Source: an uncultured Dokdonia sp.
GTDB lineage: Bacteria; Bacteroidota; Bacteroidia; Flavobacteriales; Flavobacteriaceae
DNA length: 49,005 nt
Assembly (NCBI GenBank): GCA_938002835.1
Contig: CALKZS010000037.1
Location: forward strand, 1-49,005
Reading direction: 5' to 3'
Below the pieces are notes generated by a model, which was not told the origin of the DNA, ran no database searches, and saw only the letters and a program-made list of their open reading frames with translations. A program made the translations under genes and the position numbers. Positions 8,861-17,650 of this stretch are shown here, one piece after another (the stretch's first letter is position 1; each line of letters opens with the position of its first letter).

Positions 8861-9019
8861 ATGCAGTTGCCTACTGAGATTCCCAAAAGTCAAAACAACA
8901 CACCTATAGACCCATCTTCTCCTATTGAGTTACTCGTTTTTATAGCGTTGCCTATTTTATTAATTATAGTATACTTTATAGCTAGAAAACGTAAAAAACA
9001 AAATAACTCACAAGAATAA
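8861..9019 (+). CDS. Small single-pass membrane protein (52 aa)
   Basis: A 52-codon frame from the ATG at 8861 to the TAA at 9017-9019. The N-terminal 21 residues are polar and Pro-rich. One strong transmembrane helix (LLVFIALPILLIIVYFIA, about 24-41) follows, then a basic RKRKKQ stop-transfer tail, predicting an outside-in topology with the tail in the cytoplasm. It starts 4 bases after the preceding stop, which supports translation as the second gene of an operon. It faces the DUF2461 gene with a 13-base gap. Similar tiny proteins are found across Flavobacteriaceae as far as I recall; the function is unknown. Confidence 0.65.
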   Translation: MQLPTEIPKSQNNTPIDPSSPIELLVFIALPILLIIVYFIARKRKKQNNSQE

Positions 9020-9032
9020 TTGAGCTATATGA

Positions 9033-9713
9033 TTATTTTAATAATGACTCTCCATTTAAGTCTGTAGTAAGTACATCACTCATATAATCAAAATAAGGTC
9101 TTAGGAGCTTAAAGCTTTTTGCTACTACATCTCCAAAATCATCTCGCATCACTTCCTCATCTGTAAACGTTTTCTTAACGATAAAAGTCTTAAGACGTAT
9201 AAGGTCTATATTAGGATCGTTTTTATCAAACCCTTTAGGTGCTGTTTTTACTGCATTACTTTGATCAAAAATATTTCCATACACTTTCTGAAATGCCTTA
9301 TCATTTAAGATCTCTTGAATCTCACTAGCATCCATTTGAAATTCTGTTCGTATACGTTTTAAGTCTGCAGGTTCTGGATTAAAAAAACCTCCTGCTATAA
9401 GAGAATTACCAGACTCAATACGTAAATAATATCCGCCTCGTCTGTGCGCTCCTCCTCTTATAAAACTTACAGAACGATGTATGTTATAAGGAGTCTTATC
9501 CTTACTAAAACGAACATCTCTATTTATTCTAAACAGCTTGACTTTCTCAATCTCATCATCTTCATTGAGTTTATTTTCTATATAAGCATAGAGTTCTTTT
9601 AAAGCGCTTTCACTAGATAGATATGTTTTTTTATGATCTGTCATCCAGTCTCTATGGTTATTTTCTTTTAAATTATTTAGAAAATCTAATGTTGTTTTTA
9701 ATACAGCTGGCAT
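9033..9713 (-). CDS. DUF2461 (TIGR02453) family protein
   Basis: 226 residues, cytoplasmic. The family signature is clear: LDFLNNLKENNHRDWMTDHKK at the N-terminus, then KLFRINRDVRFSKDKTPYN at about 55-75, GGYYLRIESGNSLIAGGFF near 95-115, and a C-terminal helical segment with KSFKLLRPYFDYM. The family is widespread in bacteria, and its biochemical role is not established. Length fits the usual 210-230 residues. The ATG at 9713 gives the expected N-terminus. It is convergent with the small membrane protein gene and has no obvious operon partner. Confidence 0.85.
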   Translation of the reverse strand: MPAVLKTTLDFLNNLKENNHRDWMTDHKKTYLSSESALKELYAYIENKLNEDDEIEKVKLFRINRDVRFSKDKTPYNIHRSVSFIRGGAHRRGGYYLRIESGNSLIAGGFFNPEPADLKRIRTEFQMDASEIQEILNDKAFQKVYGNIFDQSNAVKTAPKGFDKNDPNIDLIRLKTFIVKKTFTDEEVMRDDFGDVVAKSFKLLRPYFDYMSDVLTTDLNGESLLK

Positions 9714-9870
9714 AATGAGTAAAAGTTTAAATACTAAAGTAATAAATCTATCTATGTCTTAACACATAGTTTTTAATACAATATATAGTCTAAGACGAAA
9801 ACTGTTTCAATATATTAATAAGCAACATACTAAAAGGCACGATGATGTAATTTAATAATATCTCTCTTAA

Positions 9871-10659
9871 CTACTTTTTAAGTTTTACATCGTGCAATAG
9901 TAATCCGCTAGCTTGAGCGATTCGAGTAAGTTTGATCTCTTGACTTGCATCTAGTGTTTTCTTAAGATAATCTAATGTGAGATTACCTTGTCCTAAGTCA
10001 AAAAGTATTCCCATCATTAATCGTATTTGGTAACGTTTAAAACCTTTCCCATTTACACGAAAAACAAAACTCTTTTCCGGAAAAAAATTTGCCGTATACA
10101 ATGTATTAGGTACAATCTCAGAAGAGGTAATGTGACCTATTGTTTGTGTCGCTGGATTAGGTTTATATGCATATGATCTAAAATCGTGTTCTCCTTCAAA
10201 AAGTCTTGCAGCTTCCTGCATTAACGCTATATCAAGATCTCCTGCAATATTTACCATATATGGAGCTGCAAAAGGGTGATTTTTATCTCCGTAAGAAAAA
10301 AGATATATGTATTCTTTACTCACCGGTGCATCCATCACATTAAATGTTTTATCTACTTCAGTAATTTCTAAACACCGTATATCTTGTGGAAGATTTGTAT
10401 TGAGTAATTCTAAAAAGCCATTTTCAGGAAGCTTCTCATCATTTAAAAATAGTTCTACATAAGCTGCATTTGCACTCACTTTTGCATCTGTACGTCCAGA
10501 TGCTAAGAGTTTAAAATTTTTACGTCCTAGCACATATGCAAACGTACGTTCCATCATACGTTCTATAGTCAACACATCAGGTTGCTTTTGCCAACCGTGG
10601 TATCTAAAACCCAGGTATTGAATCTTGAGTAAATAATAATATCGCTTTTCAAACATCAT
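9871..10659 (-). CDS. TruA-like tRNA pseudouridine synthase (divergent paralogue)
   Basis: 262 residues with a TruA fold: KIQYLGFRYHGWQKQP at the N-terminus, the catalytic Asp58 in SGRTDAKVSA, HDFRSYAYKP near the middle, and GKGFKRYQIRLMMG in the C-terminal half. Classical TruA has AGRTDAGVHA around the catalytic Asp; here the Gly is Lys60 and the His is Ser62. This fits a second TruA-like group carried by Flavobacteriia beside canonical TruA. The catalytic Asp and the RxxVR-like motif (QIRLMMG) are kept, so activity is likely, but the target may not be positions 38-40 of tRNA. The start is MM at 10659/10656. Confidence 0.85.
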   Translation of the reverse strand: MMFEKRYYYLLKIQYLGFRYHGWQKQPDVLTIERMMERTFAYVLGRKNFKLLASGRTDAKVSANAAYVELFLNDEKLPENGFLELLNTNLPQDIRCLEITEVDKTFNVMDAPVSKEYIYLFSYGDKNHPFAAPYMVNIAGDLDIALMQEAARLFEGEHDFRSYAYKPNPATQTIGHITSSEIVPNTLYTANFFPEKSFVFRVNGKGFKRYQIRLMMGILFDLGQGNLTLDYLKKTLDASQEIKLTRIAQASGLLLHDVKLKK

Positions 10660-10749
10660 TCAAAAGTAATTCTGATAAAGGACTTCTTAATTCATATTTC
10701 AAAAAAAGTTATATTTTTTTAGTATAATTAACTAAAAAACCATTATCAT

Positions 10750-11184
10750 ATGACTACTTCACAAAAACCTGGAACATTATTCTGGATTATTGCCATTGTC
10801 TTATTTCTTTGGAATATTATGGGCGTGAGTTCTTTTATAATTGACACTTTTTTTACAGAAATGGTTGCAGGCTCTTACACAGAAACTCAAATGGAAGTTA
10901 TTCATAATACCCCAATGTGGTCCAAGGCACTATATGGCATCGCAACTATAAGTGGCTTGCTAGCGGCTTTCTTTCTTCTCACCCGCAAATTAATCGCTGT
11001 GAGAATATACCTCATCTCATTATTAGTTGTATTTATTCATACCGGATTTCAAATTACTATAATGAATAGTATGGAAGTCTTTGGAGTAGGACAAGGACTC
11101 ATCTTTCCACTCATCGTTGCTGTGATTGCTGTTTTTGAATACTGGTGGAGTAAATATTGCGCTTCAAAAAAATGGCTTAAATAG
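10750..11184 (+). CDS. Four-helix integral membrane protein
   Basis: 144 residues with four predicted membrane helices: FWIIAIVLFLWNIMGVSSFI (about 11-30), LYGIATISGLLAAFFLLT (about 61-78), IYLISLLVVFIHTGFQI (about 86-103) and LIFPLIVAVIAVFEYWW (about 117-133). The protein is very short between helices 2 and 4 and has a basic tail. I recognise no functional motif. The DUF1853 gene follows after 8 bases in the same direction, so they are probably cotranscribed; a functional link is not known. Confidence 0.75.
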   Translation: MTTSQKPGTLFWIIAIVLFLWNIMGVSSFIIDTFFTEMVAGSYTETQMEVIHNTPMWSKALYGIATISGLLAAFFLLTRKLIAVRIYLISLLVVFIHTGFQITIMNSMEVFGVGQGLIFPLIVAVIAVFEYWWSKYCASKKWLK

Positions 11185-11192
11185 TCATATAT

Positions 11193-12005
11193 ATGAGGCA
11201 CATTACAGGTTTTATACATACTGCTGCATTATGGAAAAACAAACAATTTGACCTGCAACAGTTTGAAATGCCTTCATTTGCGATAGAAAAATTTACACCA
11301 CAACCTATCCCCACAAATCTAAGGTTAGGACATCAAATCGAATATATTTTTAAACAACTTTTAGATCATTCTGAAAACTACAATGTATTAGCACATAACA
11401 TTCAGGTAAAAAAAGGAAAAGATACTATAGGAGAATTAGATTTTATTATAGAAGGTATACGCTTTCGCGAAAGCGTAAAAAAGCTATTACACATTGAACT
11501 TTCTTATAAATTTTATATCATAGATCCCAGCATATCAGAACCCATACATCGATTAATGGGACCAAACAGAAAAGATATGTTTTTTACTAAGATGGAGAAA
11601 ACGAGGGAGAAACAACTTCCATTAATCTATAGTAAAGAAGGTCAGGAAGCATTACAATCAATTGACATTAGTACAGAAAACATAGAACAACAAGTGGTCT
11701 TTTGTGCGCAATTATTTATTCCTTATAAACAAAAAACACCCAATATAAGACCATTAAACACCGAATGTATTGTAGGCTTTTGGATCACTTTTGATGCATT
11801 TTCTACAAATGATTTTCAAGATCACACCTACTATATTCCTCAAAAATATGAATGGTTACATACACCTCATCAAATGGCAACATATAGGTCTCTTTATGAA
11901 ACGTTATTAGATATTAATATGAGTCATCTTAATCAAAGATCTCCTATGGTATGGATTAAAAAGTCTGACACTTTATTTGAAAAGTGCTTTGTTGTTTGGT
12001 GGTAA
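11193..12005 (+). CDS. DUF1853 family protein with a nuclease-like core, palindrome inside
   Basis: 270 residues. The DUF1853 pattern is visible: LRLGHQIEYIFKQLL at about 44-58, GELDFIIEG at 80-88, HIELSYKFYI at 100-109, then LMGPNRKD. E50, D83, E102 and K106 are placed as in PD-(D/E)XK nuclease folds, so a restriction-like core is plausible, though no substrate is known for the family. The 14-bp palindrome (11461-11474) lies in frame here. It encodes RFRES (R90-S94), in the loop joining the two strands that carry the acidic and Lys residues, as if the loop had been enlarged by insertion. Probable operon with the upstream membrane protein gene. Confidence 0.75.
   Translation: MRHITGFIHTAALWKNKQFDLQQFEMPSFAIEKFTPQPIPTNLRLGHQIEYIFKQLLDHSENYNVLAHNIQVKKGKDTIGELDFIIEGIRFRESVKKLLHIELSYKFYIIDPSISEPIHRLMGPNRKDMFFTKMEKTREKQLPLIYSKEGQEALQSIDISTENIEQQVVFCAQLFIPYKQKTPNIRPLNTECIVGFWITFDAFSTNDFQDHTYYIPQKYEWLHTPHQMATYRSLYETLLDINMSHLNQRSPMVWIKKSDTLFEKCFVVWW
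11461..11474. repeat. 14-bp interspersed palindrome, copy 3 (inside DUF1853 gene)
   Basis: Exact core within ACGCTTTCGCGAAAGCGT (11459-11476). It is read as RFRES in the coding frame. Confidence 0.95.
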
Positions 12006-12026
12006 TAGTTATAAATAGCTGTTATA

Positions 12027-12626
12027 CTAGATATGACGAGAAATTAATGTTTTTTCTACATCACGTAAATGAAAGCCTTTTGCTTGTAATAATATCATTG
12101 TGTGAAAAAGAAGATCTGCACTTTCATTTAAAAACAAGTGATCGTTATCATCTTTTGCTTCAATAACAACTTCTACTGCTTCTTCTCCTACTTTTTGAGC
12201 TACTTTATTAATACCTTTTCTAAAAAGTGATGCTATGTAAGAGTCTTCACTTTCTTTATTATTATAGCGATCTTCTATAATTTCTTCTAGTTTTGATAAG
12301 AATCCAAAGTTAGTTCTATTGCGCTCTCCCCAGCAAGTATCTGTTCCCGTGTGACACACAGGTCCTTGAGGTGTCACTTGCACAAGGAGTGCATCGCTAT
12401 CGCAGTCGCTTTTAATACTTTCTAGATGCAAATAGTTATTAGATTCTTCACCTTTAGTCCAAAGGCGTTGCTTTGATCTACTATAAAATGTAACCTTTTT
12501 TGAAGAGATTGTTTGTTCGTAGGCATCTAAATTCATAAAGCCCAACATTAATACATTTTTAGTACGACAATCTTGTATTATCGCTGGCACAAGTCCATCT
12601 ACATATTTATCAAAATCTATTTCCAT
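12027..12626 (-). CDS. hisIE: HisIE: phosphoribosyl-AMP cyclohydrolase / phosphoribosyl-ATP pyrophosphatase
   Basis: 199 residues in two domains. HisI fills about 1-105, with VLMLGFMN, TFYSRSKQRLWTKGE, SIKSDCDSDALL and HTGTDTC, which hold the zinc and metal ligands. HisE fills about 112-199, with LEEIIEDR and KVGEEAVEVVIEAK plus SADLLFH, the MazG-like metal site. The protein does steps 2 and 3 of histidine synthesis: pyrophosphate removal from PR-ATP, then opening of the purine ring. Length and domain order are normal. hisF lies 71 bases upstream, so the two form an operon. The convergent DUF1853 gene ends 21 bases beyond its stop. Confidence 0.95.
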   Translation of the reverse strand: MEIDFDKYVDGLVPAIIQDCRTKNVLMLGFMNLDAYEQTISSKKVTFYSRSKQRLWTKGEESNNYLHLESIKSDCDSDALLVQVTPQGPVCHTGTDTCWGERNRTNFGFLSKLEEIIEDRYNNKESEDSYIASLFRKGINKVAQKVGEEAVEVVIEAKDDNDHLFLNESADLLFHTMILLQAKGFHLRDVEKTLISRHI

Positions 12627-12697
12627 TATTATATATTTCTAGCGAGAATGTATACTTATCAATATAATTATACCGTTCTTTATCCTTAAAACTTATT

Positions 12698-13453
12698 TTA
12701 TAATCTAACAGCGATACCTTGTGTTGCGAGCATTGCTTTTAATTCTGGAATCTTTATTTCTTTAAAATGAAAAACACTCGCAGCAAGAGCAGCATCTGCT
12801 TCCCCATCTATAAAAGCATCTGCAAAGTGTTGCATATTTCCTGCGCCTCCACTTGCAATAATTGGGATAGTGAGCTCTGTAGATAATCGTGCTAATGCCT
12901 CATTTGCAAATCCATCTTTAGTTCCATCATTATCCATAGATGTAAAGAGTATTTCTCCCGCACCACGAGACTCTACTTCTCTTGCCCAATCAAAAAGATT
13001 ACGTTCTGTAGGTACTTTTCCTCCCACCAAATGAACAATCCACTCATTATCTATATATTTAGCATCAATCGCCACAACGACACACTGCGATCCAAACTTT
13101 GCTACTAACTCATTAATGAGCTCCGGCCTTTTTACAGCACTTGAGTTTATTGAGACTTTATCTGCTCCATTTTGAAGCAGTATATTTACATCTTCTACAG
13201 AAGAAATACCACCTCCTACTGTAAATGGTATATTTACTTGTGAAGCAACTCTTAATACAAGATCTGCGAGTGTCTTACGTCGTTCTTCTGTTGCAGAAAT
13301 ATCTAAAAAAACAAGCTCATCTGCTCCTGTTTGAGAATATATTTTTGCAAGCTCTACAGGATCTCCAGCGTCTCTTAAGTTTACAAAATTAGTTCCTTTT
13401 ACAGTGCGACCATTTTTAATATCTAAACAAGGAATAATACGTTTTGTGATCAA
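12698..13453 (-). CDS. hisF: HisF: imidazole glycerol phosphate synthase, cyclase subunit
   Basis: 251 residues from a TTG start at 13453. The start is fixed by the family: it places the two catalytic Asp residues at 11 (PCLDIKNG) and 130 (VVAIDAK), exactly the usual positions. The frame is open further up to another TTG at 13492, but this adds 13 residues the family lacks. The (beta-alpha)8 motifs GGGI, SINSSA and ASGGAG are present. HisF combines PRFAR with ammonia from HisH to give IGP and AICAR. hisH is not adjacent in this window, and the gene upstream is divergent and unrelated, so hisF-hisIE stand apart from the other his genes. Confidence 0.93.
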   Translation of the reverse strand: MITKRIIPCLDIKNGRTVKGTNFVNLRDAGDPVELAKIYSQTGADELVFLDISATEERRKTLADLVLRVASQVNIPFTVGGGISSVEDVNILLQNGADKVSINSSAVKRPELINELVAKFGSQCVVVAIDAKYIDNEWIVHLVGGKVPTERNLFDWAREVESRGAGEILFTSMDNDGTKDGFANEALARLSTELTIPIIASGGAGNMQHFADAFIDGEADAALAASVFHFKEIKIPELKAMLATQGIAVRL

Positions 13454-13642
13454 GAATTTCTCAATTTTAATAATACTTATTACAAAACGCAAAAATATGG
13501 AAAAGCCATCTCACTATATAGCTAAAACAACTCATTTATTATAACATCTTAAAAATGATACTAATTCATCAAACTATTATTAAATATGTGTTAAATCACA
13601 AAAAGTTGTAACTTAGTGCTTCTTCAAAAAAAAAAATATTCA

Positions 13643-14062
13643 ATGAATGTACGTCCTTTCCATCTTGCCATCCCAGTAGATAATCTAGAAAAAGCAAGAG
13701 CTTTTTATAGAGATATTTTACAATTAGAAGAAGGTCGAAGTAGCGATCACTGGGTCGATTTTAATTTTTTTGGACATCAACTCGTCATACATTATAAAGA
13801 AAAATCACAAAGTGATACAACTGTACATAATGAGGTAGATGGAAAAGCAGTACCTGTACCACATTTTGGAGTTATTTTAGAATGGGAAGATTTTCAAGTG
13901 TTTGCTCAAAAAATCTCACCTCACGTTAGTTTTGTAATCGAGCCATACATTCGTTTTGAAGGTCTTGTAGGAGAACAAACTACAATGTTTTTTTATGATC
14001 CTTGCGGTAATGCTTTAGAGTTTAAGGCATTCAAAAATGACAGTCAGATCTTTGCAAATTAA
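13643..14062 (+). CDS. VOC/glyoxalase-fold protein
   Basis: About 139 residues from the ATG at 13643, beginning MNVRPFHLAIPVDNLEKARAFY. The open frame begins at a GTG at 13616, but the nine residues before the ATG are Lys-rich, unlike the family, and MNVRPFHLAIPV is the normal beta-strand start. Vicinal-oxygen-chelate metal ligands are likely His (HLAIPV), His in HQLVIH, and Glu in the final NALEFKAF. The family covers lyases, dioxygenases and resistance proteins; this branch, with WVDFNFFGHQLVIH, is often annotated only as glyoxalase. No substrate can be given. It is divergent from hisF. Confidence 0.8.
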   Translation: MNVRPFHLAIPVDNLEKARAFYRDILQLEEGRSSDHWVDFNFFGHQLVIHYKEKSQSDTTVHNEVDGKAVPVPHFGVILEWEDFQVFAQKISPHVSFVIEPYIRFEGLVGEQTTMFFYDPCGNALEFKAFKNDSQIFAN

Positions 14063-14102
14063 TTTTCAATCATTTTATTATGAAAATGGGTGGTTAAAAT
14101 AC

Positions 14103-14116
14103 GCTTTCGCGAAAGC
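14103..14116. repeat. 14-bp interspersed palindrome, copy 4
   Basis: Exact core, left flank AC, right flank GAA. It lies between the VOC and polyphosphate glucokinase genes. Confidence 0.95.
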
Positions 14117-14212
14117 GAAAAACTACAAACGATCAATAAAAAATGAATATACTATTAACACAAATTCTATAAAATAACTATCTTCACAACTACTAAATAA
14201 TTAATTAACCCA

Positions 14213-14953
14213 ATGCACATATTAGGCATAGATGTAGGAGGGACCGGAATTAAAGGCGCTCCCATAAACACTGAGACGCAAGAATTTTTAGAAGATCGTT
14301 TTAGAGTCCCAACCCCAAAACCAGCAAAACCAAAAGATGTTGTAGCTTCTATTAAGGAAATTATAGCTCATTTTAACTGGACAGGCCCTGTAGGAATTGG
14401 GTTTCCTACAGTTGTTAAAAACGGGAAAGCGATGGCATATAGTAATATGCATAAAAGCTGGAAAGGTGTGCAAATAGATAATCTTATTACAAAAGAGACA
14501 GGCTTAGACTGTACCGTTATAAATGATGCCGACGCTGCTGGCCTAGCCGAAGTTTATTATGGTGCTGGAAAAGACATAAAAGGTCTCATTGCAGTAATAA
14601 CTATAGGAACTGGTATAGGTTCTGGTCTTTTTTATAACGGTAAATTAATTCCAAATTTTGAGTTAGGACATATACGTTACAAAAAAAAGCCTATCGAAAA
14701 ATATGCCGCAAACTCTGTTAGAAAAGAAGAAGAACTCACTTATGAAAAGTGGGCAAAGCGTTTTAATATATTTCTCAAGAATGTTGAGTTAATGTGTACA
14801 CCAGATCAATATATTATAGGTGGAGGCATTAGTAAACATATGGAAGAATTTGAAGGGTATCTTACTACAAAGATCCCTATCATTCCTGCTCAACTCAAAA
14901 ATCACGCAGGCATTTTAGGAGCTGCACTTGGTTATATAGATAAAAACTCTTAA
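14213..14953 (+). CDS. ppgK: Polyphosphate glucokinase (ROK family)
   Basis: 246 residues. The N-terminal phosphate loop ILGIDVGGTGIKGAP, GIGFPT at about 62-67, VINDADAAGL with the catalytic Asp near 104, ITIGTGIGSGLF, and FELGHI are all in place, followed by a C-terminal IIGGGIS. The short length and the KSWKGVQI segment fit polyphosphate--glucose phosphotransferases, which make glucose 6-phosphate from inorganic polyphosphate (some also use ATP). Typical ROK zinc-binding Cys residues are absent, as expected for this subgroup. It stands alone, with the 14-bp palindrome about 100 bases upstream. A plain ROK glucokinase is the alternative. Confidence 0.85.
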   Translation: MHILGIDVGGTGIKGAPINTETQEFLEDRFRVPTPKPAKPKDVVASIKEIIAHFNWTGPVGIGFPTVVKNGKAMAYSNMHKSWKGVQIDNLITKETGLDCTVINDADAAGLAEVYYGAGKDIKGLIAVITIGTGIGSGLFYNGKLIPNFELGHIRYKKKPIEKYAANSVRKEEELTYEKWAKRFNIFLKNVELMCTPDQYIIGGGISKHMEEFEGYLTTKIPIIPAQLKNHAGILGAALGYIDKNS

Positions 14954-15031
14954 CATAATTTAGCAAATTTTGATGCATATAAGGCAACTTCTTTCTCTAT
15001 TTTTAGGCTCCATAAACTTAAAAAAGAAAGA

Positions 15032-17551
15032 ATGCGTTTTCTACTACTCTGTTTTATCTTATTTTCAAGTACAATTCTATCTCTAGCACAAACTGGAAAG
15101 GTAGATATGAATTACTATTTACCACAAGATGTATCATATGATAAAAGTATTCCCACTCCAGAAAGTGTTATAGGGTATACACCTGGAGAGTGGCACGTGA
15201 GCCACGACAAACTATCTGAATATATGCGCGCGCTTGCAGCTGCTAGTGATCGCATTGCTATAGAGAATAGAGGTACTACTTTTGAAGGAAGACCTATACT
15301 CCTTCTCACTATTACTTCTCCTGAAAATCACAAGCGTATAGATCAAATACAAGCAGAACATCTAAAAATAGTAGAAAGTGGTAGTACTTCTCTCAATACA
15401 GATCAAATGCCCATTGTTGTCTATCAAGGGCTTTCTATACACGGTAACGAACCTTCTGGTGCAAATGCTGGTCTTATTGCAGCCTATTATCTAGCTGCTG
15501 CACGAGGTCAAAAAATAGATGCACTCCTTAAAAATACTGTCATTCTATTTGATCCTTCTCTTAATCCAGATGGACTACAACGCTTTGCTTACTGGGCAAA
15601 TACTAATAAAAGCATACATATAAATCCAGATCCTCAAGATCGTGAATATAGCGAAGTATGGCCTGGTGGCCGTACAAATCATTATTGGTTTGATATGAAC
15701 CGTGACTGGCTACCTGTACAGTTACCAGAATCTCGTGCTCGCATTGAGACTTTTCATAAATGGTATCCTAATATCTTAACAGATCATCACGAGATGGGAA
15801 GTAATAGCACTTTCTTTTTCCAGCCAGGCATACAATCTCGTACTCATCCCCTCACGCCTACGCTAAATCAACAGCTCACTAAAGAAATAGGCAATTATCA
15901 CGCCACAGCCTTAGATAACATAGGAAGCTTTTATTATACCGAAGAAAATTTTGATGATTTTTACTATGGAAAAGGGTCTACTTTTCCTGATATTAATGGT
16001 GGTATAGGAATTTTATTTGAACAAGGAAGTAGTCGTGGTCACGCACAAGAGACAGATAATGGATTGCTAGAATTTAAATTTACGATACGTAACCAGTTTA
16101 TAGCAATACTCTCTACTCTTGAAGCGGCGCAAGGAATGAAATCTAAACTATTAAATTACCAACGCGACTTTTTTAATAACGCTAGAAGCGAAAACCAAAA
16201 TGGAGCCTATGCATTTGGTAGCACAAAAGATAATGGAAAATCTTACCATCTCGCCGAAGTATTAAAGCGTCACAAAATTGCAGTTCATCCAGTAGTAGAA
16301 GATTTTACTTCAAACGGAAAAACATTTAAAAAAGGGATGAGCTACATTGTCCCTAAAAACCAGAGACAAGGAAGACTTATAAAAGCAATGTTTGAAAAAC
16401 GTACTACTTTTACAGATAGTCTGTTTTATGATATTAGTGCTTGGTCGTTTCCGCTTTCATTTGGAGTAGACTATACAGAAAATGCAAGTCTAGCAAAAGC
16501 AGGAGAAGCAATTGCAGATCTACAAATGAAAGCTACACCTAAAGTTGCAAATAGTAATTATGCATATGTAATGGAGTGGCACGATTATTATACACCTAAA
16601 GCACTTAATACCATTTTAAATAAAGGATTACGAGCAAAAGTTGGAATGCAACCTTTTACTGTAGAAGGAATCACTTATGATTATGGTACTATAATGATCC
16701 CTGTACAAAATCAAAAACTAGATCAAGAGGAGCTTGCTTCATTTATAAACGAAGTAGCTAGTGATGCGCACCTAACCATAAAAGCAGTAAGTACAGGACT
16801 TACTGAAGGTATAGACTTAGGTAGTAATCAATTTAGACCTCTAGAACCAGCAAAGGTTGCTATGATCGTAGGAGAAGGGATTAATCCTTATGATGCTGGA
16901 GAGATCTGGCATCTATTTGACACACGTTACCAGATGCGCATTACAAAACTAGACACCAAAAATCTTGAGCGAGCAGACTTATCAAATTATACAGATATTA
17001 TACTACCTAATTTTCGTGGTACTGCTATCAATACATCTACCACTCAAAAGCTAAAAACGTGGACACGCAATGGCGGTACACTTATAGGGTATCGAAATGT
17101 TGCAAACTGGTTTAAAACTAATAAAATGCTCAATATAGAGCTTGTAAAAACTGATAACCCTGCAAAAAATGTAAGCTTTGAAGAACGTCGAGATTTTAAT
17201 GGTGCACAAATAATAGGAGGTGCTATTTTTGAAGCAACACAAGATAGGTCACATCCCATAAATTTTGGATATGAAGATGATAAGGTGTCGCTATTTAGAA
17301 ACACAACTATTTTTATAAAAGCAGATTCTACTAGCTTTAAAAACCCTATACAGTATACTGAAAATCCACTACAAGCTGGATACATCTCTAAAATTAATCT
17401 TGAAGCTATCTCAAAAACAAGACCTTTTGTACATCAAAGTAACGGTCGTGGTGAGGTGATCTTATTTACAGATAATACTAATTTTAGAGCCTTCTGGTAT
17501 GGCACTAATAAGTTATTAATGAATGCTATTTTCTTCGGAAAAGAGATGTAG
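15032..17551 (+). CDS. Secreted M14 zinc carboxypeptidase with C-terminal GATase-like domain
   Basis: 839 residues with a signal peptide (LLLCFILFSSTILSLAQ). The M14 domain covers about 40-380. The zinc motif HGNE gives His137 and Glu140; the third ligand is His252 or His253 in TDHHEMGSNST. NPDGLQRF and NRDWLP are substrate-site segments. Residues 600-839 resemble a class I glutamine-amidotransferase-like flavodoxin fold (VAMIVGEGINPYDAG, IILPNFRGT, GRGEVILF) as seen in large M14 proteins of Bacteroidota. It should trim peptides or peptidoglycan fragments outside the inner membrane. No T9SS tail is seen, so it is probably periplasmic. Confidence 0.88.
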   Translation: MRFLLLCFILFSSTILSLAQTGKVDMNYYLPQDVSYDKSIPTPESVIGYTPGEWHVSHDKLSEYMRALAAASDRIAIENRGTTFEGRPILLLTITSPENHKRIDQIQAEHLKIVESGSTSLNTDQMPIVVYQGLSIHGNEPSGANAGLIAAYYLAAARGQKIDALLKNTVILFDPSLNPDGLQRFAYWANTNKSIHINPDPQDREYSEVWPGGRTNHYWFDMNRDWLPVQLPESRARIETFHKWYPNILTDHHEMGSNSTFFFQPGIQSRTHPLTPTLNQQLTKEIGNYHATALDNIGSFYYTEENFDDFYYGKGSTFPDINGGIGILFEQGSSRGHAQETDNGLLEFKFTIRNQFIAILSTLEAAQGMKSKLLNYQRDFFNNARSENQNGAYAFGSTKDNGKSYHLAEVLKRHKIAVHPVVEDFTSNGKTFKKGMSYIVPKNQRQGRLIKAMFEKRTTFTDSLFYDISAWSFPLSFGVDYTENASLAKAGEAIADLQMKATPKVANSNYAYVMEWHDYYTPKALNTILNKGLRAKVGMQPFTVEGITYDYGTIMIPVQNQKLDQEELASFINEVASDAHLTIKAVSTGLTEGIDLGSNQFRPLEPAKVAMIVGEGINPYDAGEIWHLFDTRYQMRITKLDTKNLERADLSNYTDIILPNFRGTAINTSTTQKLKTWTRNGGTLIGYRNVANWFKTNKMLNIELVKTDNPAKNVSFEERRDFNGAQIIGGAIFEATQDRSHPINFGYEDDKVSLFRNTTIFIKADSTSFKNPIQYTENPLQAGYISKINLEAISKTRPFVHQSNGRGEVILFTDNTNFRAFWYGTNKLLMNAIFFGKEM

Positions 17552-17650
17552 TAATCCTGTATTATACGATTTTAAAAAAAAAAATTGCACTTATTACTTG
17601 AATCTAAATTATCTCAGACAAGGTTTAAATTACGCCCTCATAAACTATAC

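Noticed and set aside
9751-9780. Hairpin CTATGT...ACATAG followed by T-run as a terminator
   Set aside because: The T-run is on the plus strand, where no upstream gene points. The stem is 6 bp; probably chance.
11984-12166. 60-codon plus-strand frame
   Set aside because: It overlaps the ends of the DUF1853 and hisIE genes and is antisense to hisIE; no support.
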